Assembly: GCA_008690995.1 (NCBI GenBank)
Contig: VRMN01000007.1
Span: forward strand, 124,001 to 188,000
Origin: Porphyridium purpureum
Lineage: Eukaryota > Rhodophyta > Bangiophyceae > Porphyridiales > Porphyridiaceae
Length of the DNA: 64,000 nucleotides
Direction of reading: 5' to 3'
Shown here: positions 9,346 through 18,466 of the stretch, piece by piece
Layout: every line of letters begins with the position of its first letter
Position numbering within the stretch: position 1 is the stretch's first letter
Position numbers and translations under genes: made by a program
Notes under the pieces: generated by a model
The model's input: the letters and a program-made list of their open reading frames with translations, nothing else
Database searches by the model: none
Told to the model about the DNA's origin: nothing

Positions 9346-12300
9346 ATGGACGCAATTCGGGGACCGTCTTCCCTTCATTACAGAAGAGAGCGGCTTGGAA
9401 GTAGATTTCCTATCGCGCCATGGGCGCTCGCCGGTGACGCTCGTCGCCGTGCCGAGGCTCCGGCACGCTTGAGATCGTTGCGAGCAAGAATAGGTTGGGC
9501 GGTCGCTTTGTGTGTAGTGGCAGCGGCGAGCGTAGGCGTTTGGATGATCGCGTACCGAGAGGTGGTGTCCGCCGCATCAGATCCAGTACCTCCAACCGGT
9601 TCTCTGCAGAAATCCGCACGGCGAATCGAGCTGGAGCGTGAGTGTACCAAAAATGCGATCTATGACTCGGCGGAAAGACGAAGGCAAGCACGATTGGTCT
9701 CGCTCGACCCGGACTTCTTGCTCGAGTATCCCAGTTGTAGAGGCCCGACTAACAGCCAGCGGCTTCGAGAAGAGCCACCGTTGATCTCATGGTCCATCCA
9801 AGAAGGCGATGCAGAAGCGTCTCCTCGTCACTCAGTCCTGCTAATGCAGACGTATTTGGTGCGCCATCAGAAGAGAAAGGGCGCTCGAGCACAGGTGAGC
9901 CTTGTTTCGGCTCGGCTGCTTGTCAAATACGTCGGTCCCAGTGAAACAAGCGAGCACTCATGGCTCAACAGCGGCCTACCGCTGCGCTTGCGAATCCTGC
10001 GTCCTGGCGGTGCAACACAGATTGCGGACGCACCGCCGTCCTTTGTTGATGTGCAATGTCGGCTCCGCACAGAATCGTCTCCGGGCATGCGTGTTAGTGG
10101 CGACGACATACCCGAACCGGAAATGTGGTTTAGCTATCAGTGCGACAGGATGCAGATAGAGACGACGCAGACTACTCTGGGAATGGAGGCCCAAATCAGG
10201 TTTGACGAGGGATCGGGATTCCATGCTGAGATGCAGGCCCTTTATCCCGATCTAAGCATATTCCCAGAGAACAAGTCGCTCACCCTGTGCGAGTTTGACC
10301 AAACTTTTGACCGCGTCAAGTCCGACATGGCCGCCATCGTGACGATGGTGGATGCTGATATTTTGCAGAGCCAGGACAATGCAGGCAACATCAAAGACAC
10401 GCGCACTGCAGCAGAGAAACTTATCGAATGGATTGGGTACCATCTGGCGATGGGCGCGGCGCGGATTTTCTTGTATGTTGACAATGGTGAATGTGATAGG
10501 GAACTTCAATATTTCCTGCACCGTTTCCTCTCTGCCCACTTGGTATACTGCTTGCCGACGTATCGACTGCATGTGTACGAGTCAGAAAACGAACAAGAGG
10601 ATGACGCGAGTGGAAAACATGTTGCGATGGTCAGCGCCAAAGAACAGCAAACGTCGAGAGGTTTGCGCTGGCTCCATGAGCTCGCCACTTTCACTATTCA
10701 CATGGACCGATTTCGATATTCCTTTGAGTACATGTTATTCGTGCAGCAGGACGAATTCCTGGCTTTCCGTCCACATGCGCATGCCGTTGGGACAGATGAC
10801 GGTGGGGACCTTAACGTGACGCTTTTTGACATCCAGAATCGTACGCTCGCTGATTCTGATGACTGCGCGTTCCATCTCAATCGAATATACCTCGATCCAC
10901 CGTCAAGGGACATGAGGTGGCTCCCGAGAATCGAGTCCCAATTTGTGGAATCGTATGAAGAGGCTGGTACGTCGCGGGGATCTCTGACCCTTTTTGACAC
11001 AAGAAATGCGCTGTTCTACGCGCAAGGCGAGATGCTTCCATCAAAGTGCAAGCAGAAGAATGTTGAGTCTGACGTGATGCTTCTTGCGCGCCTGAGTTCC
11101 GAATCTTTCGAGTCAAATTCTGTCCCTGAAAATAACCTCCAAAGACTATCGCAGCCGCGCATTTTCGACGTGCTGCGACAAAGAGAAGCAAGCACTCGTA
11201 AGTTTTTGAAAAGCCTAGGGACTGATCTAGCGAACGAGCTTGATGTTCGGAGGCTCAATGCGGTATGCGGGACATATAGCTTACCCCGCGAGGATCCATT
11301 TGGCTTTCGCGAATCATTTCCGAACGCCACTGTGTACTCACACACCCGTATCAGAACAATCACGGACGCCGTCTTGGGAACAGCAGCGCCCGCAAGTGCA
11401 GGAGCGCGTACAACCTCTTGTACAAGCGCGCAGAGTCTTGCGGAGGAGTTTGGTCCCTTGATGAATTGGGGTGATCCCGAAGTTGTTGTGCTGATCGATG
11501 AAAATGGTCCCGAACATGTCGAGACGCATCAGATCTTTCTCTTGGACGTATACTTGGTGCGAGCTGAAAATATCAGCATCCCGGACAATCGTATGGGAAC
11601 GTCGGAGCGAGAATATTCTGTACATTTTTACGTCAAGTATCGTGGTTTTTTTCAGAGGGCTGCGTACTCGTGGCTTAACCAAGGTCTTCCTTTCCGCTTG
11701 TCATGGGGCAGCCAGACACGTGACGTGGCTTGCTATCTTGACCCGCCCCCGGTCATGTACAACGGCGAGAAGGATGAGATGATCGAAACGTGGTTTGGGT
11801 ATCACTGCGATACGGTGCTCATTGAAAGTGACGATGAATACGGGAGGCTGGAGAACGCGAGCATATACGTGACAGAAAGCGACCAGCAGCTGCTGTCAAA
11901 GACTTCGCAAAGGTTTGTCTCAGAAGGAGCTCGTGGTTTGACAATATGTGAGTGGGACGTCGAGCTCGGTATCTTGCCTCCGACACACGCGTCGAATGAG
12001 GTAAACGCGACATTTGCGCTGGTAACAATGGTGGATCCCAGATACTCTGCGCATTCTGCCGGTGGGCGCTCAGAGCCGTCGTCCCTGGAGCGCCTACCAG
12101 AATGGCTTGCATACCATTTCTCCATTGGCTTTGGTCATGCGACGGTGTATGTTGACGGAACTGTCGCACAGACAGAGGCTGTGCGAGACCATCTCCGTCG
12201 CTTCGTGCGCACCGGTCGCGTGTGCGTGTTTCCGTCATTTCGTAACCGGGTGCTGTGGGAGAAGCCGCAGTCGTGGATGCGCCTATCGCCGCCGCTGCCG

Positions 12301-12924
12301 ACACAGGTGCTGCGAATGCGTGATCATCAGCGTCATGTGTTTGGCGTCCATCTGGACCGCTTTGCGCGGTATCACCACGCGATACTGGTATCGGACGTGG
12401 ACGAGTTCTTGATCATCAATCGCACCGCGCTACTCACGTCTTCAGAATGCGGAGACTGCGCAGATATGAGCGCGCTGGACGTGCTGATGATGTGGTGGTC
12501 CGGTCACTATGCGTTTCGGGGTGCGTGCGAAATGCGGTTCGTCTGGTGGCATTACGAGATGCAGCCTGTCGAAAATGGCACGAGCGATGCTGCTTCTAGC
12601 TCTGAGCAGGAGGTTGGGCATGGCAACGGCACGCCGCTCCTGCTGGAGCAATTTGGCTACCGGCGACTGAGATGGGGACCTAGCGATCGCGGAGCGTCCA
12701 AGGCGCTTACGCTAGCAAACTACACGACCTTCTACTCGAACCAGCACGGCGCGTACAAGTACACCGAAGCGGGATGCACCAGCAAGTATATTCGCGCTGA
12801 AATAGCGCATCTTGCCCATCTTCGGCGCGCCAGGGTTGGCATGGACCGCAACCCATTGGAGCCGCAGAACTTGTCATCTCTGGCGTCAGCCATTCGCGAG
12901 ACTTTGCTCCAGTTTCCAGAGTAA
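9346..12924 (+). CDS. Double GT92-domain glycosyltransferase, type II membrane protein
   Basis: This 1192-residue protein has one transmembrane anchor (residues 49-70) and two tandem copies of a module of about 550 residues. Each copy has a beta-rich lead-in (VQCRLR...MWFSYQCD at about 250 and VACYLD...TWFGYHCD at about 815) and then a GT92 core: VTMVDADI...LIEWIGYHLAMGAARIFLYVD at about 330-385 and LVTMVDPRY...LPEWLAYHFSIGFGHATVYVD at about 890-945. The second core has the canonical metal site VSDVDEFLI (about 1014-1022). The first has VQQDEFLAF at the same place and so lacks the first Asp of DxD. Length is roughly twice a normal GT92. The first module may be non-catalytic or use altered chemistry. 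It is probably a Golgi glycan-building enzyme; donor and acceptor are unknown. Confidence 0.8.
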   Translation: MDAIRGPSSLHYRRERLGSRFPIAPWALAGDARRRAEAPARLRSLRARIGWAVALCVVAAASVGVWMIAYREVVSAASDPVPPTGSLQKSARRIELERECTKNAIYDSAERRRQARLVSLDPDFLLEYPSCRGPTNSQRLREEPPLISWSIQEGDAEASPRHSVLLMQTYLVRHQKRKGARAQVSLVSARLLVKYVGPSETSEHSWLNSGLPLRLRILRPGGATQIADAPPSFVDVQCRLRTESSPGMRVSGDDIPEPEMWFSYQCDRMQIETTQTTLGMEAQIRFDEGSGFHAEMQALYPDLSIFPENKSLTLCEFDQTFDRVKSDMAAIVTMVDADILQSQDNAGNIKDTRTAAEKLIEWIGYHLAMGAARIFLYVDNGECDRELQYFLHRFLSAHLVYCLPTYRLHVYESENEQEDDASGKHVAMVSAKEQQTSRGLRWLHELATFTIHMDRFRYSFEYMLFVQQDEFLAFRPHAHAVGTDDGGDLNVTLFDIQNRTLADSDDCAFHLNRIYLDPPSRDMRWLPRIESQFVESYEEAGTSRGSLTLFDTRNALFYAQGEMLPSKCKQKNVESDVMLLARLSSESFESNSVPENNLQRLSQPRIFDVLRQREASTRKFLKSLGTDLANELDVRRLNAVCGTYSLPREDPFGFRESFPNATVYSHTRIRTITDAVLGTAAPASAGARTTSCTSAQSLAEEFGPLMNWGDPEVVVLIDENGPEHVETHQIFLLDVYLVRAENISIPDNRMGTSEREYSVHFYVKYRGFFQRAAYSWLNQGLPFRLSWGSQTRDVACYLDPPPVMYNGEKDEMIETWFGYHCDTVLIESDDEYGRLENASIYVTESDQQLLSKTSQRFVSEGARGLTICEWDVELGILPPTHASNEVNATFALVTMVDPRYSAHSAGGRSEPSSLERLPEWLAYHFSIGFGHATVYVDGTVAQTEAVRDHLRRFVRTGRVCVFPSFRNRVLWEKPQSWMRLSPPLPTQVLRMRDHQRHVFGVHLDRFARYHHAILVSDVDEFLIINRTALLTSSECGDCADMSALDVLMMWWSGHYAFRGACEMRFVWWHYEMQPVENGTSDAASSSEQEVGHGNGTPLLLEQFGYRRLRWGPSDRGASKALTLANYTTFYSNQHGAYKYTEAGCTSKYIRAEIAHLAHLRRARVGMDRNPLEPQNLSSLASAIRETLLQFPE

Positions 12925-15376
12925 TTGAGCGCTCATGATCGGGCAGCAAACAGTCGAGAGAGCCGCTCGAATCTCAACTTGAAAGTCCACGTTCTGTGGA
13001 AACCCCTGGCACCACCCTTCTGGTGTTCGCACTAATTTATCGGGGAAGCCTGGTAGACGGAAGACTTCCATTGCAAGATGCGCGAGCACGCAAAGGCCAC
13101 CTAGCTTTTCTGAACACAAGTCGACCTTCACTAACTATTATTTTCAATCACAAAAGTTTTGAGCACCGATGCTGCCGAATCGCAGTGAGAGAGTCACCAC
13201 TTCAGAACATGCTGGGCTCGTTTCTGCCCGAGTTATGTTCGGAGTCGGCAGCGGAATGAAGTGCTCGAATGTGTCAAAGCGCCAGATAATTTTGAACACA
13301 AGCGTGAATTCTCTCAGATTGAATTACGGCTCGCTACTTCTTCTCCAGCTTCGGTAAAGTGGGAATAACAGACGGGCTACTTGCCCATGTACCCACAAAA
13401 ATCTGGACTTGCACAGAAATATCAATGTCGCCGTCGAAAGTCGCTTGTGTATGGCGAATTTCCAGCCGCAAACAAGCCAAGCGCCTGCTGCATTCGCCAC
13501 ATCAAAAGCTTTGAGAGCCTGTCGCAGATGTAACACTTTGTTTGCAAAGCAGAATCGCATGGCCGAGTTCTTCAGAAGCTTCCGCCGAAACGGCTCCGAT
13601 CGTCAACGCGCATTTGTGCCTTTCCGTATCCGCATTTCAGCATAGGAGTCGTTGAAGACAGTTCAAGTTTCTGCACCCTTGGCGAACAAACACGGTGGTT
13701 AGCACGGCTCCTGCTCAACCAATGAGGGAAGTAGACTTAGTTCGAAACCGTGGGGTCGCGACAAAGCCTTGCAAGTCAGTATGGTGGTATAGTTTTTGGC
13801 GGCCTGCCAAGATAATAGTAAAGGAAGAGCGGGAGACGAATAGTGCTACATGAAGTGAAGTTGTTGTTTAGCCTTTAGCAACACACATCTACCGCTGCCG
13901 GGTCGAATTCGCAAGCAATGTTGGATCAGCCGCTGCCTCGGGGACCTCGCCGGCCGGTATTTGTAGGTGCCGCGGCAGCTCAGGACCACGAGACCAATCC
14001 TCAGGATGATGCATCCACCAAGGCTTCAACAGGTTCCGCAATTCAAGCCTCGAAGGCTGGTACCAATGGCGTACCGGACTCCTTTCTTGCAAAGGGAAAG
14101 TCGGCTGAATCCTGGTCTATCGGCAAAGCTTGCATCTTATTTCTGGTCAGCGCTAGCTGACACCTCTTGTGACTCCGCGCCTTCTACGTCTGCAATTCAA
14201 GGCAGTCGCACTACATCCCAAGATTTCATTCGTGCCCTCTTCGCTCGCAAGCTTCTCAAACAGCCACTGGCGTTCCTTGTCCCGCTGCTTTTCTCGCGCC
14301 ATTTGAGGCGCGTGCACGACTTGTCCGACTGTATTGTACTCTCGCTGGTGAATTACGCAGTCCTGTAAAGCTCCTCCCAAGCGCTAGTGCATGCGGCGCC
14401 CGCCTGCACTTGTCTCATTCAACAGGCGCTTGATCTCATGAAAGATAAGTAGACCAGCCAGCTTTATGAATGCCTGCCAAATAGTGCTTGCCAGCGCGAG
14501 CTCTGGCCCAGCGGCGGGTATCGGCTACGGGCGTCCAGATCACCTTAGAATCACGGTTTGCATATCGCTCCCTCTCGTTTGCAGATAACTTCCGACGCGT
14601 TCTCGCTCGTCGCTGAAACACGCACAGAGCCGGCGCCCATGCCCGCTTCACTACAGAGCAAGAGGGCGAATGAGCTCTCATCCTCTTCATGACGGGGAGG
14701 TCGCCGCTGATATGCGCCTCGAGCATGCGCCATCTGGCTGCGCGGCGTTTGGCATTCTTCCGGAGCAAGCCGCCATGATCACCCCATGTTTCAGGAGAAG
14801 CGAGGCCACGAACCACCGTGTTTGTCTCGTGTGGTTTGTCGAAAATAAGGGACTACGCGGCCTCTGGCGGACGAAGATGAGGTCGCAGTGGGAGACGGTC
14901 TCATCACGGCTATCTGCAGACCACGCGCTCTCTGAAGAAGAATACGAACGTATATTATTAAAAGAAACGACGAGGCGAACGTATTCGATTGAGAGAGACT
15001 CAAAAAAACATGATGCAGAATGGCGTCGATCAAGGCGTCGATTGGGGCAGAAGCACGTGCAAACAGGCAGAGATATTTGTGACGACCCGTTGAAATCCAC
15101 TTCCCCGATGGTTCGTCGCGTACGCACAACCACGTGCGCTGATCACAACCGACAAACCAGTCCAGCGACGAATCAATGAACAAGGTCAGGTCAGAATGGC
15201 ATACGAGTCCGCCTCCACCCGCGAGTGTGCGCTAAATCCACGCCGCTAGCACCGGCGCCGCCTCACGTCTGAACGTAAACGACGCCATACCATTCCTTCC
15301 ATCCACGCGCCCACTCGGCACAACACCGCCGCTCAGACCGACGCACACGCAGCACGCGCCGCCGCGGCAGAGCTCC
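12925..15376. other. Long gene-poor region
   Basis: No ORF here resembles a known family. An 80-codon ATG frame at 13918-14160 (+) and overlapping minus-strand frames at 13889-14092 and 14153-14380 look somewhat protein-like but conflict with one another; a possible small spliced gene is discussed in the findings. Overlapping frames of 120-170 codons at 14436-15183 occur on both strands and show no recognisable motif. Confidence 0.4.
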
Positions 15377-15634
15377 CTACGTAGGGCCGGGGAATCTGCC
15401 CTCCGCACGCTGCGTGTCCCACTTCTCGACCCACGCGGACGGACAGATCGACATGTAGAAGCGCTTGTACTTCTCACACTCGGAGTCGTCCTCGCCCTTC
15501 TGCTTGATGCACGCGTGGTACTCCAAGTAGCGCGAGTAGCAGTGCTTCGTTTGGTTCACCGTCGGGAACCGCGGGTCCACCGGCGTCGTCACAATACGTA
15601 TATCCTCCTCACTAGACACGCGTCCGGTCGCCAT
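15377..15634 (-). CDS. COX6B: Cytochrome c oxidase subunit 6B
   Basis: From the ATG at 15634 the product has 85 residues, the usual size of COX6B (about 86). It contains HCYSRYLEYHAC, a CX9C motif, and CEKYKRFYMSIC, a CX10C motif, the twin pair that forms the two disulfides of this CHCH-fold subunit. The C-terminal WVEKWDTQRAEGRFPGP is the family signature. It acts on the intermembrane-space side of complex IV and is normally imported by the MIA40 route. The frame is open for another 48 codons upstream, but that part is Lys/Arg/Gly low-complexity sequence from purine-rich DNA and I leave it out. The gene is head to head with TDP1. Confidence 0.93.
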   Translation of the reverse strand: MATGRVSSEEDIRIVTTPVDPRFPTVNQTKHCYSRYLEYHACIKQKGEDDSECEKYKRFYMSICPSAWVEKWDTQRAEGRFPGPT

Positions 15635-15790
15635 GATCCCCACCGCCCTTCCCCACTTCTCCCCGCCACCGCCGCAGCCGCCCCCCTCGCCAAACCTCTC
15701 CGTCTTCTTCTTCCTTCTCTCTCCTCCCTCTCCCTTTTTCTTTCCCCTCCTTTTTCTTCTTCCTTTTTCCAACTCCATATTAAAATACCC

Positions 15791-15809
15791 TTTTTTACTA
15801 TAATATCGC
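15791..15809 (-). promoter_or_regulatory. TTTTAGTA-family element of COX6B
   Basis: Read toward COX6B it is GCGATATTATAGTAAAAAA, about 157 bp before the ATG. It shares GCGATATTNTAGTA with the element at 3538. Confidence 0.45.
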
Positions 15810-15920
15810 GACTGGTCTCACAAAATCCCGTTCGATTTGCACGATTCTGTGTATGAATAAATGTTTGAATCTATTTTTGAGCGGGGCGAACGGTGCCTAT
15901 GTAGCATAGCAAAGTGGGTG

Positions 15921-15938
15921 TATTTTAGTATAAACGAT
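15921..15938 (+). promoter_or_regulatory. TTTTAGTA element of TDP1
   Basis: TATTTTAGTATAAACGAT lies 108 bp before the TDP1 ATG. The same 15-bp core TTTTAGTATAAACGA recurs at 23878 ahead of an unrelated gene. Confidence 0.55.
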
Positions 15939-16045
15939 GTTCAGTTCGGTCGCGTTTTTGCGCGTCGGTTCGTGCAGTTTTCTGCGGAATTCGGGGAGAT
16001 GTGCGGGGGAAGGGTGGCGTGATGGCGTAGAGAGGAGATGGAGGA

Positions 16046-17686
16046 ATGTCGCGTGATGGTGGTGGTGGATACTCGTGGCAGCATGGACGCGGTCGGTATG
16101 TCGCGGCTGGCGACGTGGTATCACTGCTGACACCGTCGTCTGATGACGCTGGTGCTGACGATGCGCAGGGTTTGGCTGCGCCACCGAAAAAGCGCGTGAA
16201 ACGGGATGATGGTCCAAAGGACAGGGGCTATGACACGCCCGCGTTCTTCCTGACGCGTACGCAGAATGATAGGTTGAGCAACGATCTGAAAAGGTCGGTG
16301 ACGGAGCTGGTGCTCCCGGATTGCGACTTGATGGTGCAGGTTAATTTTATGATTGATGCGCGCTGGTTGTTTTCGCAGCTGGATCCGCATCGTCGCACGC
16401 CGCTGCGCACCGTGCTTGTGGCCGGTCATGCCATCCACAGTGACGCAGTGGTCTTTCCAAATGTACAGCTGTTCGAGCCAAAGTGTGCACCGTACGGCGT
16501 GCATCATTCCAAGCTCATGCTCCTCTTTTATAGGCATCGCGGCATGCGCGTGGTGGTGCACACCGCCAACATGATCCGGGAGGACTGGGACTACAAGACA
16601 AACGCAATGTACGTGCGCGACTTTCCAGTGAGGCCTTACCCTCGCACAAGCCTTCAGACTGACCCGTTCGGAGAACAGCTGGCCGCATACGTGGAAAGTA
16701 CAGCCGCCAGCATCCCAAAGGACGCGGGAAAGCAGGCCTTGCGCGACTGCGCACGCCGCATTCGCGAGCATGATTACTCATCGGCGGGCGTGCAGCTAGT
16801 GGCGAGTGTACCCGGGAAGCGATTTGGCGACGATGCGGTCAAGTACGGGTTGTTGCGTATGCAGAAGCTTGTCGAACACCTCAGTGCGGACAGCGCACCC
16901 GCAGATTTCTCGCTGGTCGCGCAATTTTCGAGCATTGGAAATGTAGGAGAAGACTGGCTGCGCAACCAGTTTTTGCGCTGCATGACTGGAACGCTGAAGA
17001 GTAAAGCGCTTGGCGAGAGGCGGCGGGAGAAACATGGAGCTGTGGGCTCGGATTCAAATATTGAGCCCCGCCTGAAGCTCGTGTGGCCTACAAATGCGCA
17101 GGTGCGCGGTTCTGTTGAAGGCGCGGCTGGCGGCGGTTCCCTTCCAGGAAAGCTGGCGAATTTGTCGAAGCTCCATGTGCGTTCGCGGCTTTGCCAATGG
17201 GACGCCGCATTGTCCCGCCGTGCTCGCAATATTCCGCATATCAAAACGTATGTGCTGATGCATTCCGGCAAGATTCGCTATTTCCTTCTCACCTCGGCAA
17301 ACCTCAGCATGTCTGCGTGGGGTAACGGCGTCAAGTACGTGCCAAGCACAGCACCGGGTAGAAAGAGCAACGTTGGTGCAGAAATCAACATTGCGTCGTT
17401 CGAGCTGGGCGTCCTGTTCACGCCTGGGCACTATGTGAGTTCTTCATTCGACCTGGCTCATGACAGTGCATCAGTACCGTTGGAGACGTCGCCTTACACA
17501 GACTTGTGCCTGTGGTGGGACTCTCGCTGTCAAGAAGCTCAAGAGGTCGATGCACAGATGCGGCCTGTTTATCTGCCTGTGCCACACAAACTTGATGTCC
17601 AGCCTTACACCGCTTCCGACGAGCCTTGGGCCATCGATCAGTCCGACCAAGCCGTCCCGCGCAGCACACACTTTCAAAGCAGATGA
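16046..17686 (+). CDS. TDP1: Tyrosyl-DNA phosphodiesterase 1
   Basis: The 546-residue product is a phospholipase-D-superfamily enzyme with the two HxK motifs of TDP1. The first is HHSKLMLLFY, followed by VVVHTANMIREDWDYKTN; the second is HIKTYVLMHSGKIRYFLLTSANLSMSAWG. The spacing (about 260 residues) and the flanking ANMI/ANLS segments are typical. TDP1 removes topoisomerase I peptides from DNA 3' ends in the nucleus and perhaps organelles. The start at 16046 gives a polar N-terminus with KKRVKRDDG near residue 50, which could serve as a nuclear signal. Length is slightly below human TDP1 (608). The C-terminal 30 residues are unconserved. Confidence 0.95.
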   Translation: MSRDGGGGYSWQHGRGRYVAAGDVVSLLTPSSDDAGADDAQGLAAPPKKRVKRDDGPKDRGYDTPAFFLTRTQNDRLSNDLKRSVTELVLPDCDLMVQVNFMIDARWLFSQLDPHRRTPLRTVLVAGHAIHSDAVVFPNVQLFEPKCAPYGVHHSKLMLLFYRHRGMRVVVHTANMIREDWDYKTNAMYVRDFPVRPYPRTSLQTDPFGEQLAAYVESTAASIPKDAGKQALRDCARRIREHDYSSAGVQLVASVPGKRFGDDAVKYGLLRMQKLVEHLSADSAPADFSLVAQFSSIGNVGEDWLRNQFLRCMTGTLKSKALGERRREKHGAVGSDSNIEPRLKLVWPTNAQVRGSVEGAAGGGSLPGKLANLSKLHVRSRLCQWDAALSRRARNIPHIKTYVLMHSGKIRYFLLTSANLSMSAWGNGVKYVPSTAPGRKSNVGAEINIASFELGVLFTPGHYVSSSFDLAHDSASVPLETSPYTDLCLWWDSRCQEAQEVDAQMRPVYLPVPHKLDVQPYTASDEPWAIDQSDQAVPRSTHFQSR

Positions 17687-18092
17687 TTAGCATGCCTTTC
17701 GTCGACCATTGTTCTATTTATCGTTCCTCTCATCGGCTGTCAATGTGCGTAAGAAACACAGTCACAGCGCGGCGCGTCTCGGTTTCCAGTGTGAATGCCG
17801 TTCGCGAATCTCGTCCGACTCTTGAAATCCCATCGGTCCTTCGCCGAGTTGGCTTCTTACAATCACGGAGGACCAAACGCTCTGCTCTTCCACAGGAAAT
17901 CGGAAACGTACACCGGCGGGACTACCCAGATACTCTTGAGCCTGGTCGGAAGCTGTCGAAAGTCCGTCGAATCGAGCTCATCCGAGAGAACAGCTGTACC
18001 TTTCGACTGGTCGTCGTAAGGTCAATGGCCTTGTAATCGGGCAGGCGCTGTGGGTAAAACGCTTTGAGTTTTTCCTTCCTCTTTTCGCCACT

Positions 18093-18118
18093 CCAGGTAC
18101 AGTTTAATCTGTACCTGG
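18093..18118. repeat. Perfect inverted repeat with CTGTACC arms
   Basis: CCAGGTACAG and its exact complement CTGTACCTGG flank the 6-bp spacer TTTAAT. The arms contain the GGTACAG word found in several other intergenic regions of this window. Confidence 0.6.
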
Positions 18119-18406
18119 CTTTCTGTTGCCAATGACCGTCACGCAGCACTTCTTCCCGTCTCAAAGGTTCTTCTTCTTCTTCAAGTGACGGTTCCTCTCT
18201 TTTTTCTTTTTTCCAATCTGGCCATCATACATGACGCTTTGTAGAATGCCGACTTCGCTCGACGAAAAAGCCCGCAGGGTTGAAAAACCTCTGCTTGTCG
18301 GCCACTTTACGACCACTCGACCGGTCGTGCAACAAAAGGATCCCATAAAAAACTTGTAAAAACAATTGTGCTGCCCGTTTAGGGGTAGCGTTGGCCAAGG
18401 GGCGCC

Positions 18407-18466
18407 GCGTCCTCTTTCTTATCGGTACTTGGTGTCGCGCCCTCTTTCTTGTCAGCACTTGGCGTA
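18407..18466 (-). repeat. 30-bp direct repeat, two copies, in frame on the minus strand
   Basis: Two adjacent 30-bp units encode ATPSADKKEG and ATPSTDKKED on the minus strand, followed by AAPLGQRYP and a stop at 18379. Only about 60 codons are open, and no start fits a gene. Confidence 0.35.

Larger units (their letters stand above)
15635..16045. promoter_or_regulatory. Shared promoter region of COX6B (-) and TDP1 (+)
   Basis: This 411-bp divergent spacer carries two elements of the recurrent TTTTAGTA family, one per gene (15791-15809 and 15921-15938), plus a pyrimidine tract (15690-15780) in the COX6B leader. Confidence 0.55.
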
